A stretch of DNA of 64,000 nt, taken from positions 5,022,001-5,086,000 of the forward strand of contig NZ_CP192056.1 of NCBI RefSeq assembly GCF_050942215.1, in the 5' to 3' direction. This DNA comes from Sphaerimonospora sp050942215 (GTDB lineage Bacteria > Actinomycetota > Actinomycetes > Streptosporangiales > Streptosporangiaceae). Position 1 is the stretch's first letter. Each line of letters starts with the position of its first letter. A model generated the notes under the pieces. It did no database searches. It saw only the letters and a list, made by a program, of their open reading frames with translations, and was not told the origin of the DNA. Made by a program: the position numbers and the translations under genes. Positions 17,114 through 26,461 of the stretch are shown in pieces.

Positions 17114-20100
17114 TTAGTCGAGCAGATGAATCCAGAACTTGTCGCTCCGGATCACCCTGTTGTTTATGTACCAGGCTTGCAGAACCGCCCCGTGGGCGCC
17201 GTTGTGATCGGAATCCACTAGCTGGACCGACCAGTTGTTCGTCGGCTTGGCGTTAATCGCCCCTTGCTGCGTACTCGCAAAGGGGAACTCGTCGCATTCC
17301 CTGCCGTTGCGCGCGCCGAACTCGATGTCGCATGTACGTGAGGCCCGGGTGTGGTTTGCGTCGATATCAGGTGCATATTTTGCCCTGGACAGGAAGTTAC
17401 CCCAGTTTCCAGGAATATTCTTGTCATTGGGAGACAGGTCGTAAAACGTCTTTCGTCCCGGTGCGGTGGTTTTCGGTGATCGAAGCGCCTTGGCGATGTG
17501 GTCGTAGTTTTCAGAGAATTCCTGCATAGTGCCCTTGTCAGTGTTCTGCGCGATGTCGTCACGCGCCATCTGGAGAGCAAGGGGACCGCGGGGGATAACG
17601 CAACCACCGCTCTTGTACCACGTGTCTCGTCCGGATGTGTCGCAGCGAACCGTACGCGCTTCCGCCGTTGCGCTGTAGACTGCTTCGCTCCCGAACAGCT
17701 TCGGCATCTTCGCCATCAGCACCGGGGTGACCGCGCACGAACCTTCCTTGTCGGGTCCGCTCATCAGGGTCGCCGTGTACCTACCGGTCATCTGCCACTC
17801 TGTGCCACTACTCGCCCTCCACTCGCTGACCCGATGCCAGCCGGTCATCCCGCTGGGCCCGTTTGGATCATAGTTGGGGCACCCGCTACCCACAGCGGCG
17901 GCGTCGACCGGAACGTTGTAGTGGTGTAAAGGAGCATCCGCGATGGTGCCCTCTGACGAAATGATCTTGATGTGTGACCTGAGAGTGAAGTACTGGCGGC
18001 TGTCCAGCATCGTGGTCATCCGCAGCCAGAGGAGGCCTTTGATCTCGCCAACCTTGCTGCGACCCTGCCAGTGGACAGCGCGGAACGGCAGCCGCCTGCA
18101 GTAGTCGAAACGATTCTTGGAATACTCCGTCTCCTCCTCCCAGTTGGTGCCCGTGTGCTCAAGGCACTCGGCATGTGACATGTACTTGACGTTTGGACCG
18201 TCCCCCTTGTTGGTCTGCAGCAGCCTTTTGATGTCATCCGCGCGTGAGCTGGTATTGACGAGTGGCGCCGCTTGCGTTTCCGCCTCCGCCATTGGGGCGG
18301 CGGTCGCGACGCCGACGGTGAGAGATTGCCAGTCGGTCCAGACTCCGGTCGATGACGGTGTGACGGCGCGGGCCCGCCAGAGCACCTTCTGGCCGTCCCG
18401 CAGCTTGCCCTTTGGGATCTGGAACGTCTTACGGAAGCTGCGGGCTGTGCCAGCCGCCTTGCCCGACCAAACGAGTTGTTTGCCTCTCGCCTTGGTCGGT
18501 TTGCGAATGACCTCGACCTCCACCGTTGCCTGACGGATTTGCGCCCCGGACATCCAGACGTCCAGTTGCGGGGTGACGCTGTCCGTGGTCATCTCGCCAC
18601 CCACCGCTGTGGATCCACGCACAGCGAGCTTCGCGACTACGGGCTCCGTGTCCGCAGAACCGGTGCCGGCCGCCGCTAAAGGCTGTGCCGCAGCCGGAGC
18701 CGTGGCACCGATCGGGGCGTTCATGTCGGTCTGAATCTCGGCTTGGGTTTGGGCACGGTTGTAGACGCGCACCTCGTCGATCAGACCCTTGAAGTACTCG
18801 CCCCACATGCTGTTGCCGCCGATGTGCAGCGCACCACCGTCGAAGTCGACCCTGCCACTGGCGGCGACCTGGCCGACTTCGCTGCCATCGACGTACAACC
18901 GCAGATGGCTGCCGTCATACGTGACTGCCAGATGGCTCCAGACGTTGATCGGCAGAGCCGTGTCGTCCCAAACGTCGGCGTCCTGCTCTGCATCCTCCAT
19001 TCCGAGTGATCCGGACGGTGCGTCACCATCGGACGCGTACAGAACGTAGGACAGATACTGCTCGCCGACGAGTTCCTTCAGAACAACCGTACGCCAGTCA
19101 GTGACGGTAGACGGTTTGACCCAGGCCGACAGCGTCATGCCGGTCGACAAGCGCAGCGAGGGCGCATCATTGACGGTGACCCAACTGGAGGTGCCGTTGA
19201 ACGACAGCGCCCTGCCATGTCTGCCACCGGCGACCCACGTGGTGTCACTGGCAGTACCGGTGTTGTTCTGCCCGGACGCATCCGCCACTACTGTACCAGC
19301 GCCCTCCTCCATCCCGTAGGCGGCCACCAGCCCCGGAGCAGGACTCGGCGACGGTGTCGGGGTGGGGATCGGAGAGGGGGTGGGAGTCGGAGACGGTGAG
19401 GAGGACGCTACTGGTGTGTTCATATCTGTCTGAATTTGCGTGCTGGTTTGAGCGAGGTTGTAGATGCGAACCTCGTCGATCAGCCCGCTGAAATACTCGC
19501 CCCACACGCTGTTGCCACCCATGTGAAGCGGCCCGCCGTTGTTATAGACACTCCCGCTGAAGGGGGTTGCGTCGACTTGGTTGCCGTTGACGTAAAGTCG
19601 CGCGGTGGTTCCGTCATAGGTCAGGGCGACGTGACTCCACGTATTGATGGGCAAGGGCGTCGTGCCAGTAGGCGCCGCTACCTCTTCATCCTCCCTTATC
19701 AGCCAACCGGCGGCAGCGGAGCCGTCCGAGGCATACAGTCCATAAGAGGGCGGGGCGTAATCGTCAGCGGGATCCTTCATCACTATGGTGCGCCAGTTGC
19801 TGACCGTCGTGGGACGGACCCATGCCGACAAAGTCAGCGCTGTCGACAGCCGCAATGAGGGTGCGTCGTTCACGGTCACCAAGCTGGACGTGCCGTTGAA
19901 CGAGAGAGCGTTGCCGAACTTTCCGGAGGACACGCGCGTGGTGTTACTTGCCACACCGGTGTTGTTATGCCCAGAAGCATCTTGGACCGTGGCTCCCGAG
20001 GTCTCTTCCATGCCGTACGCGGCGACTAGGCCCGGTCCTCCCGCCGGAGGTGGGCTGGGTGTCGGGGTGGGAGTGGGAGCCACCGTGGGACCAAGCAGCG

Positions 20101-22336
20101 TCATCTCGTCCGCGTAGACGGTGACCAGATCTGACGATCGGGCCGGAATCACCAGCCTCAGCTGTGCCTTGGTGGCACCGTCCGGCGGGAACTCCTGGAC
20201 GGTGAGCTGACTCCATGTGTCGGCGGTGAGAGCATGGTTAGACACGCTGGAGCTCAGCAAAGTGCCGGCGGAGTCAAACCAGTCGATGCCATACTGGACG
20301 TCCGTGTCGACGGTGGGGTAAAACCAGCCGTCAGCGCTGTGGTACAGGTCGGGGACAACCGGCAGATCTCCCTCTGATCGGACGACAGTCTCGGCGTCCC
20401 CCTGCGGTGCAGTCACTTTGGCAGACGCTGCGCCCGTGGTTTCGTGCGCTCGATCAGTCGAACGCTCCACGATGCCGCCGGTCGCCGTCCATGGAGCGAG
20501 CTCGGTTTCGAAGTACGGATTGGCGTTCAGCACCTTGTCTGGAAGCCGAGGCGAGGGCTCGGGATTCGGCGAAGGCGCTGGTCCCGGCGGATCTTCCGCA
20601 TAATCTTCGGGATTGTCGATTCCGGCCACGAGGTCTTCATCGCTGATGACTTCTGGATAGTAGGCGCTGTCGGTGAACCTGGTCTCGACAGAAGTCCCTG
20701 AGGCAATGGCGTCGGCCAGCTCCTGTTCGGGCGTCAAATTCTGCGCCGGCGGATTCTCGCCGTATACTTTGCCGCTGTCGAACCACGCCTTGTCGTCCTC
20801 GTACGTGCCCGACGGGGCCTCGAACTCGTCAGGGTAGAACCGCACGACCTGGAGCTCGGAGGCCGGTTCGTAATCGACGATCAGCACTGGCCCACGGGGG
20901 GTGTACGGGTAGGTGTCGTAGCCGTCGTATTCGGATGAGCGGTACCAGCGCCAGTTCTGGCTCACGGCCTCGCTGGCGGAGCTGAGCTGGACGCCGCGGT
21001 GGGGTGTGCCGTCCATCCAGCTTTGGACCATCTGCTCGATGGAGTACCACAGCTCGCCTTCACCCTGCGGGCAGCTGTTCTCGTCGTAGGCGCCCTTGAG
21101 GCCCACCTGACCGGTGGTGGTCACCGAGGGCTGATTGTTCAACGTCAGGCTGGCGGCAGTCCACTCGGTGGTGATCATCCTGGCCACGATGCCGGGACTG
21201 TCGGTGTGACTGCAGGTATGCGACCGGTGGTTCCACAGCCGCAGGTCACCGTTGAGGACCGTTCCACCCAACAGTTCCAGAGGGAAGTCGAAGCGGACGT
21301 AGCCGCGCCAGGTGACCGTACCGGAGTTTGAACGGCCGGCGATGACCCGGTCCAGGCTGCTGTTGCTCTGCCCGCTCGGGTAACTGTCGCTGACGAAGGT
21401 GTCGGCGGGGACGCCGGCGCCGATCCAAGTGTCGGAGGCGGTCGCCACGGTAACGGGATAGGTCACCGCCGGATCGGCAAGGAAATCGGCCTTCGCGATC
21501 AGGACCACGGCGTCGCCCTTGGCCATCTGCTCGAGAGCGGCGGGGGCGGTTCCTGTCTTGCCCTTCTCCGGGTTGTCCATCGCCGCAGCGTCGATCAGCA
21601 TCGCCGGAGGCAGCTCGGCGAACTTCTTGCCTTCGCCGTCCGGCACCGACGGCGTGGCACCAGACGCCTTGCCGAACTTCAGCCCCTTGGGCAGGCCGAC
21701 CGGAATGCGGAGCTTGAGGTCCTTGGCAGGGCGTTGGCGGATCACGATCTCCTGCCGGTACCCCGTAGGGGTGGCGGTGATGACCAAATCCGTCCCGGGC
21801 CCGTAGACGTTGCGGTAGGTGGCGGTGCTGCCCGCCAGTTCGGCCTTGGGCAGCTTGCCCGGCGCGGCGATGGTGGCCGCGCCCTTGTCGCCCTTGATCT
21901 TGATCAGCTGCGTGTCGCCGCCCGAAGACAGCTCCAATGCACCCTTCGCCGATCTGGGTCGGATGACGCCGCCCTCTTCCACCAGGCGCGTATCGATCGG
22001 CTGCCAGGCGCCGTTCTTGTCCTTCACCCGGATGGGGGTGGAGTGCAGTTCGGCGTGGAGCGTCTTGCCGTCGGGGTTGGCGAACGTGGTCGATGTCTCA
22101 CTGCGAGCGGCGGTGATCTCGATCCGCTTGTTCTGTTTCTTGGCCTCCCGTTTGGCGGCTTCCACCGGGTCGGCGGCGGCCGGAGCGGAGCTAGGCGACA
22201 CGGGAGAAGGAGCAGGGGCAGCGGTGGCGGGCAGGGCGACTACCAGAGATGAGGTCAGCACGAGAGCGGCTACCGGCGTGGTATGGCGGCGGTAGCCGCG
22301 GAGTAACGCGCCGGACTTGGACAGATGTATGTTCAC
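17114..22336 (-). CDS. Giant secreted multidomain protein with C-terminal NucA/NucB nuclease domain
   Basis: A 1740-aa exported protein. Order: long signal peptide (about 1-40), Lys-rich N-terminal beta region (about 60-300), a DNRLRE-type domain (about 300-500; DTWIGAGVPADTFVSDSYPS), a Pro-rich spacer and carbohydrate-binding-like module (about 590-760), two LamG domains that are close copies of each other (each opening GLVAAYGMEE, about 780-1000 and 1020-1230), an Ig-like segment, then a C-terminal region ending in a NucA/NucB deoxyribonuclease signature CDEFPFAST near residue 1681. GTG at 22336 follows AAAGG. The layout of a binding scaffold with a nuclease tip resembles polymorphic toxins; a secreted nutritional or biofilm DNase is the alternative. 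Confidence 0.82.
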   Translation of the reverse strand: MNIHLSKSGALLRGYRRHTTPVAALVLTSSLVVALPATAAPAPSPVSPSSAPAAADPVEAAKREAKKQNKRIEITAARSETSTTFANPDGKTLHAELHSTPIRVKDKNGAWQPIDTRLVEEGGVIRPRSAKGALELSSGGDTQLIKIKGDKGAATIAAPGKLPKAELAGSTATYRNVYGPGTDLVITATPTGYRQEIVIRQRPAKDLKLRIPVGLPKGLKFGKASGATPSVPDGEGKKFAELPPAMLIDAAAMDNPEKGKTGTAPAALEQMAKGDAVVLIAKADFLADPAVTYPVTVATASDTWIGAGVPADTFVSDSYPSGQSNSSLDRVIAGRSNSGTVTWRGYVRFDFPLELLGGTVLNGDLRLWNHRSHTCSHTDSPGIVARMITTEWTAASLTLNNQPSVTTTGQVGLKGAYDENSCPQGEGELWYSIEQMVQSWMDGTPHRGVQLSSASEAVSQNWRWYRSSEYDGYDTYPYTPRGPVLIVDYEPASELQVVRFYPDEFEAPSGTYEDDKAWFDSGKVYGENPPAQNLTPEQELADAIASGTSVETRFTDSAYYPEVISDEDLVAGIDNPEDYAEDPPGPAPSPNPEPSPRLPDKVLNANPYFETELAPWTATGGIVERSTDRAHETTGAASAKVTAPQGDAETVVRSEGDLPVVPDLYHSADGWFYPTVDTDVQYGIDWFDSAGTLLSSSVSNHALTADTWSQLTVQEFPPDGATKAQLRLVIPARSSDLVTVYADEMTLLGPTVAPTPTPTPSPPPAGGPGLVAAYGMEETSGATVQDASGHNNTGVASNTTRVSSGKFGNALSFNGTSSLVTVNDAPSLRLSTALTLSAWVRPTTVSNWRTIVMKDPADDYAPPSYGLYASDGSAAAGWLIREDEEVAAPTGTTPLPINTWSHVALTYDGTTARLYVNGNQVDATPFSGSVYNNGGPLHMGGNSVWGEYFSGLIDEVRIYNLAQTSTQIQTDMNTPVASSSPSPTPTPSPIPTPTPSPSPAPGLVAAYGMEEGAGTVVADASGQNNTGTASDTTWVAGGRHGRALSFNGTSSWVTVNDAPSLRLSTGMTLSAWVKPSTVTDWRTVVLKELVGEQYLSYVLYASDGDAPSGSLGMEDAEQDADVWDDTALPINVWSHLAVTYDGSHLRLYVDGSEVGQVAASGRVDFDGGALHIGGNSMWGEYFKGLIDEVRVYNRAQTQAEIQTDMNAPIGATAPAAAQPLAAAGTGSADTEPVVAKLAVRGSTAVGGEMTTDSVTPQLDVWMSGAQIRQATVEVEVIRKPTKARGKQLVWSGKAAGTARSFRKTFQIPKGKLRDGQKVLWRARAVTPSSTGVWTDWQSLTVGVATAAPMAEAETQAAPLVNTSSRADDIKRLLQTNKGDGPNVKYMSHAECLEHTGTNWEEETEYSKNRFDYCRRLPFRAVHWQGRSKVGEIKGLLWLRMTTMLDSRQYFTLRSHIKIISSEGTIADAPLHHYNVPVDAAAVGSGCPNYDPNGPSGMTGWHRVSEWRASSGTEWQMTGRYTATLMSGPDKEGSCAVTPVLMAKMPKLFGSEAVYSATAEARTVRCDTSGRDTWYKSGGCVIPRGPLALQMARDDIAQNTDKGTMQEFSENYDHIAKALRSPKTTAPGRKTFYDLSPNDKNIPGNWGNFLSRAKYAPDIDANHTRASRTCDIEFGARNGRECDEFPFASTQQGAINAKPTNNWSVQLVDSDHNGAHGAVLQAWYINNRVIRSDKFWIHLLD

Positions 22337-22489
22337 TCCGACCTTTCAATCAGTCGTGATCATGGGTCGGATGGATCTTCACATAAAGTTGAAATAAAGT
22401 AAAGATCCAAATTACTCGGACATCTGCCATCAAGTTGAAGATCCACGACGGGCAGGCATCGGTCACCTGAACAATCGCTGAGCAGGACA

Positions 22490-22559
22490 CCGAGAATCGA
22501 GAGGCGTGCCGTACGGCTCACAGCCGTACGGCACGCCTTCCGGCTTCCTGGTCAGCCGA
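22490..22559. repeat. Right copy of the direct repeat flanking the nuclease-toxin module
   Basis: Counterpart of 16411-16486; it includes the terminator at 22502-22538 and runs 8 bp into the end of pobA. The left copy has six extra bases after the stem. Confidence 0.75.
22502..22538. terminator. Terminator hairpin downstream of pobA
   Basis: A 17-bp perfect stem AGGCGTGCCGTACGGCT/AGCCGTACGGCACGCCT with a 3-nt loop, 13 bp beyond the pobA stop. It lacks a good T run but is the expected end of the long pca-pob operon. Confidence 0.8.
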
Positions 22560-23724
22560 CGGGGAGACCGGTGTAGTTCTCCGCGAGTTCGGTGGCCGCG
22601 GCCGTGCCGGTGGCGATGCGGTCGAGCTGGGAGAGCTGCAGCCGGGTGTCGAACGGCGACTGGGCCGGATCGACGTGCATCGTCGTCGTCATGAAGTAGG
22701 AGAAGTGCTCGGCCCGCCAGACCCGCCGCAGGCAGGTGGCCGAATAGGCGTCGAGCAGCTCGGCCGAGCCGGTCGCGTTCAGGTGGGCGAAGGCCCTGGC
22801 GAGGACGACGACGTCGCTGAACGCGAGGTTCAGTCCCTTGGCTCCGGTCGGCGGCACGATGTGCGCGGCGTCACCGGCCAGGAAGATCCGGCCGTGCCGC
22901 ATCGGCTCGGCGACGAGGCTGCGCATCGGCAGCACCGACTTCGCGGTGATGGGGCCGCGTTCCAGCTTCCAGTCGCCCTCGACGGCGAATCTGGCGTCGA
23001 GTTCGTCCCAGATCCGCTCGTCGGGCCACTCCGCCAGGTCCGTACCGTTCGGCACCTGGAGGTAGATGCGGCTCACCGTGGTGGAGCGCATGCTGTGCAG
23101 CGCGAACCCCCGATCGGAGTGCGCGTAGATCAGCTCGTCGCACGACGGCGGCACATCGGCCATGATGCCGAGCCATGAGTACGGATAAGACCGCTCATAG
23201 ATGGTGAGATCCGGAATGGCGGTCCGGGCCACACCGTGGGAGCCGTCGCAGCCGACCACGTAGTCGCAGGTGAGCGTCTGCTCGCGGCCCTCGTGGGTGA
23301 AGTGGACGGCCGGCCGGTCGGTGTCGATGCCGGTCACCGCCCGGACGTACGCCTCGAACAGCAGCGGTCCGCCGCCCTGCCGCAGCTGCAGCGAGATCAG
23401 GTCCTTGACGACCTCGGTCTGGGCGTAGACCATGACCCGTCGGCCGCCCGTGAGCGAGGGGAAGTCGATCCGATGCGAGCGCCGGTCGAAGCGCAGTTCG
23501 ATGCCGTCGTGGACGAGACCCTCCCGGTCCATCCGCTCCCCCGCGCCGCATTCGCGCAGCACGTCGACCGCGCCCTGCTCCAGAATCCCGGCGCGCTGAC
23601 GATGCTCTACGTACGCGCGGTCGCGGCTTTCCAGTACGACGCTGTCGATGCCGGCGAGGTGCAGCAGCCGGGCGAGGAGCAGCCCGGCCGGGCCGCCGCC
23701 GATGATGCCGACAGTGGTGTGCAT
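22552..23724 (-). CDS. pobA: 4-hydroxybenzoate 3-monooxygenase
   Basis: A 390-aa FAD and NAD(P)H enzyme that hydroxylates 4-hydroxybenzoate to protocatechuate, the substrate of the pca genes upstream in the same operon. It has the N-terminal dinucleotide motif IIGGGPAGLLLARLL, the family stretch EHRQRAGILEQGAVDVL, VVGCDGSHGVAR and the second FAD motif FLAGDAAHIVPPTGAKGLNLA. The length is that of bacterial PobA. The ATG shares one base with the stop of the pcaDC fusion gene (TGATG). Confidence 0.95.
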   Translation of the reverse strand: MHTTVGIIGGGPAGLLLARLLHLAGIDSVVLESRDRAYVEHRQRAGILEQGAVDVLRECGAGERMDREGLVHDGIELRFDRRSHRIDFPSLTGGRRVMVYAQTEVVKDLISLQLRQGGGPLLFEAYVRAVTGIDTDRPAVHFTHEGREQTLTCDYVVGCDGSHGVARTAIPDLTIYERSYPYSWLGIMADVPPSCDELIYAHSDRGFALHSMRSTTVSRIYLQVPNGTDLAEWPDERIWDELDARFAVEGDWKLERGPITAKSVLPMRSLVAEPMRHGRIFLAGDAAHIVPPTGAKGLNLAFSDVVVLARAFAHLNATGSAELLDAYSATCLRRVWRAEHFSYFMTTTMHVDPAQSPFDTRLQLSQLDRIATGTAAATELAENYTGLPVG

Positions 23725-24908
23725 CAGCCTTCCCTCTCTTCTCTCAGGATTCGGTCGGCGATCGCGAACGCCGAGTTGGCCGCGGGCACCCCGCAGTAGA
23801 CGGCCGTCTGCAGCAGGACCTCTCTGATCTCCTCTGGCGTGAGACCGTTGCGCAGCGCCGCGCGCACGTGCATGCCGAGCTCGTCGTGGTGACCGCGCGC
23901 CACCAGTGCCGTGAGCGTGATGCAGCTGCGGGTCCGGCGGCTCAGCCCGGGCCGGGTCCAGATCTCTCCCCAGGCATAGCGGGTGATGAAGTCCTGGAAG
24001 GGCGCGGTGAAGTCGGTGGTGCGCGCGATCGCCCGGTCCACGTGCTCGTCCCCCAGCACGGCCCGCCGTACGGCCATGCCCGCCGCGTGGCGGGAGGCGT
24101 CGTCACGGGGCGTCGCTTCAGCGGTGGCCGCGAGATGTCCGAGCAGGGCGGCGAGCACCGGCTCCGGGCGCTCGACGTTGGCGAGGTGCGCCGCGTGCGC
24201 GACCTCGACGAGCGAGGCGCCGGGGATGCCGTCGGCCAGCTCACGGGCGTGCGCCGGCGGGGTCGCGGGGTCGTCCCGCCCCGCGATCACAAGGGTGGGT
24301 ACGGTGATGCGCGCCAGGTCGCCACGCAGGTCGTAGGAGGCGAGCATGTCGCACCCCGCGGCATAGCCGGCGGGGTCGGCAGCCCTCAGGTCGTCCAGCA
24401 GCGCCTCGGCCCGCGACTCCGAAAAGCTCGGCGTGAACCACCGGGTGGCGCTCATCTCGACGAGCGGGGCGGTGCCCTCGGCCCGAACCAGGGCCGCCCG
24501 TTCGTGCCAGGCCGCGGGTTCGCCGAAGCGGGCCGACGAGCAGACCATGGCGAGCGAGGCGACACGCTCGGGGTGATGCACGGCGAGCCAGGCGCCGACC
24601 GCGCCGCCGATCGAGATCCCCGCGTAGTCGAAGCGGTCGACGCCGAGGGAGTCGGCCAGCGCGAGCACGAGCCGCCCCAGGTCGGCGATCGTGGTCGCGC
24701 CCGGCGTGGTGTCCACCACGCCGGCGGGAGATCCGCCGTGTCCCGGCAGGTCCCAGCGGATGACCCGGCGGTCCCTGGAGAGCGCGGGCACCTGGTGGTC
24801 CCACACGGCCAGGGACGTCCCCATCGAGGGCCCCAGCAGCAGCGGCATCCCCAGGTCACGCCCCTCCGGCGGGGGGCCGTCGCTCCGGTGGTGCAGGTTG
24901 ACTGTCAT
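23724..24908 (-). CDS. pcaL: Fused 3-oxoadipate enol-lactonase / 4-carboxymuconolactone decarboxylase
   Basis: A 394-aa fusion of PcaD and PcaC, which carries out two consecutive steps from carboxymuconolactone to 3-oxoadipate. The N-terminal alpha/beta hydrolase (about 1-255) has the nucleophile elbow GISIGGAVG and late His in VAHAAHLANVERPE. The C-terminal decarboxylase domain (about 275-394) has RYAWGEIWTRPGLSRR and LGMHVRAALRNGLTPEEIREVL. Such fusions are common in actinomycetes. ATG at 24908 follows CGAGGAGGG; the longer ORF's upstream Gly/Pro/Arg repeats are unlikely to be translated here. It overlaps pcaB by four bases. Confidence 0.94.
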   Translation of the reverse strand: MTVNLHHRSDGPPPEGRDLGMPLLLGPSMGTSLAVWDHQVPALSRDRRVIRWDLPGHGGSPAGVVDTTPGATTIADLGRLVLALADSLGVDRFDYAGISIGGAVGAWLAVHHPERVASLAMVCSSARFGEPAAWHERAALVRAEGTAPLVEMSATRWFTPSFSESRAEALLDDLRAADPAGYAAGCDMLASYDLRGDLARITVPTLVIAGRDDPATPPAHARELADGIPGASLVEVAHAAHLANVERPEPVLAALLGHLAATAEATPRDDASRHAAGMAVRRAVLGDEHVDRAIARTTDFTAPFQDFITRYAWGEIWTRPGLSRRTRSCITLTALVARGHHDELGMHVRAALRNGLTPEEIREVLLQTAVYCGVPAANSAFAIADRILREEREG

Positions 24909-26461
24909 CGTCCCTCCTCGACGCCCGGTTCCGGGCCCGGTCCGGAGTCCGGTGAGAGGCCCGGTGGGAAGCCCAGTGCGCGGTCCACGAGGGGGCCGGC
25001 CAGGCCCGTGTACCACGCCGGATCGGTCAGCTCGCGCAGCCTCTCCTCGGAGAAGGCCGCCGCCACGCCGGGATCGGCCAGAAGTGCCGCCACCAGGTCG
25101 GCTCCACCGTCTTCCGCCTGATCGGTCCGTACAGCCCCTGTTCGTACGGCCCGGCTTTGTACGGTCCGGTTTTGTACGGCCCGTGCGGCCGCCTTGACGA
25201 CACGGGACGCATGGTCACGTCCGATCTCGGCGGCGAGCGCGGCGCTGAGCCGCTCGGACACGATCAGTCCCCCGGTGAGATCGAGGTTGTCGCGCATCCG
25301 CCGCGGATGCACCCGCAGCCTGAGCCCGGCCGCGACAGCGGCGGCGCCGCCGACCAGGCGCAGCGCCTCCCGCATCGGCCGCCACTCGGCGTGCCAGGCA
25401 CCCGGCGGGCGTTCGTCCTCGGCCGCGAGTGATCCGTACAGCACGGCGGCCAGGGCCGGGACCTGCCGGGCGGCCGCGGCGATCAGGACGGCTCCGACCG
25501 GGTTGGCCTTCTGCGGCATGGCCGATGATCCGCCACCGACGCCCCCGCCGGTGTCCTCTGAGACCTCGCCGATCTCGGTGCGTGACAGCACCAGCACGTC
25601 AGCGGCGAGCTTGCCCAGCGCGCCTGCGGCGAAGGCCAGCGCGCCGGCGAGGTCGGCGACGGGCGTACGCAGGGTGTGCCACGGCAACACGGGCTCGGCC
25701 AGGCCGGTCTCCGCCGCGTACGCGGCGGGCAGCCGCAGCACGTCCTCCGCTGTCCCCTCCCGGGGGGAGTATTCGCGGAAGGCGGCCAGCGTGCCGGCGG
25801 CCCCGCCGAGCTGGACGGGCAGCGCGGCGCGTACGGCCGCCAGCCGGTCGCGTGCGGCCATCACGAGGCTGCGCCAGCCGGCCGCCTTCAGGCCGAACGT
25901 CGTCGGCACCGCGTGCTGGGTGAGGGTCCGGCCCGGCATCGGGGTGTCGCGATGCGCCGCGGCCAGGCGGGCGAGGGCGGCGGCCGTACGATCCAAATCG
26001 GCCAGGACCGGTTCCAGCGCCCGCGCGGTGACGAGCATCGCGGCGGTGTCCCAGATGTCCTGGCTGGTCGCCCCCTGATGGACGTACGGCGCGGCCTCGG
26101 GATCGTGCTCGGCGACGGCGGCGGTCAGGTCCGCCACCAGCGGGATCACCGGATTGCCCCCGGAACGGGCCCGCAGCGCCAGATCGCGGACATCGAACCG
26201 GGACGTCTGCCCGGCCGCGGCGGTGACGGCCGCCGCTGCGGCGGGCGGGGCGAGCCCCAGCGCGGCCTGTGCCCGGGTCAGCGCCGCCTCGGCGTCGAGC
26301 ATGCCCCGGACGAAAGCCGCGTCGCCGGTCAGCGCCTCGGCCCGCGAACCGGCCACGACCGGGGCGAGCAGCCCGACATCCGCCGGATCGAGCTCGCGCG
26401 AAGGCTCACGATCACTCGAAGGCTCACGGTCATTCGAAGGCTCACGGTCATTCGAAGGCAA
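24905..26461 (-). CDS. pcaB: 3-carboxy-cis,cis-muconate cycloisomerase
   Basis: A fumarase/aspartase-superfamily enzyme that cyclises 3-carboxymuconate to the lactone. The core matches from GLLAPVVAGSRAEALTGD, through RTLTQHAVPTTFGLKAAGW, to the signature GGSSAMPQKANPVGA. Up to 518 residues if it begins at the TTG at 26461; the start is doubtful. Residues 1-24 are translated from an 18-bp tandem repeat (SNDREP units), and there is no in-frame ATG or GTG between the repeat and the conserved start GLLAPV. The C-terminal part (about 430-450) has a Val-Gln-Arg-Thr-rich insertion from another short repeat. The 5' end overlaps pcaG by 14 bp. Confidence 0.9.
   Translation of the reverse strand: MPSNDREPSNDREPSSDREPSRELDPADVGLLAPVVAGSRAEALTGDAAFVRGMLDAEAALTRAQAALGLAPPAAAAAVTAAAGQTSRFDVRDLALRARSGGNPVIPLVADLTAAVAEHDPEAAPYVHQGATSQDIWDTAAMLVTARALEPVLADLDRTAAALARLAAAHRDTPMPGRTLTQHAVPTTFGLKAAGWRSLVMAARDRLAAVRAALPVQLGGAAGTLAAFREYSPREGTAEDVLRLPAAYAAETGLAEPVLPWHTLRTPVADLAGALAFAAGALGKLAADVLVLSRTEIGEVSEDTGGGVGGGSSAMPQKANPVGAVLIAAAARQVPALAAVLYGSLAAEDERPPGAWHAEWRPMREALRLVGGAAAVAAGLRLRVHPRRMRDNLDLTGGLIVSERLSAALAAEIGRDHASRVVKAAARAVQNRTVQSRAVRTGAVRTDQAEDGGADLVAALLADPGVAAAFSEERLRELTDPAWYTGLAGPLVDRALGFPPGLSPDSGPGPEPGVEEGR
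26401..26460. repeat. 18-bp tandem repeat at the pcaG/pcaB junction
   Basis: Three full units of AAGGCTCACGGTCATTCG (one with two changes) plus a partial unit. The last unit on the plus strand contains the pcaG stop codon, so the array begins in pcaG and expands the 5' end of pcaB. Confidence 0.88.
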
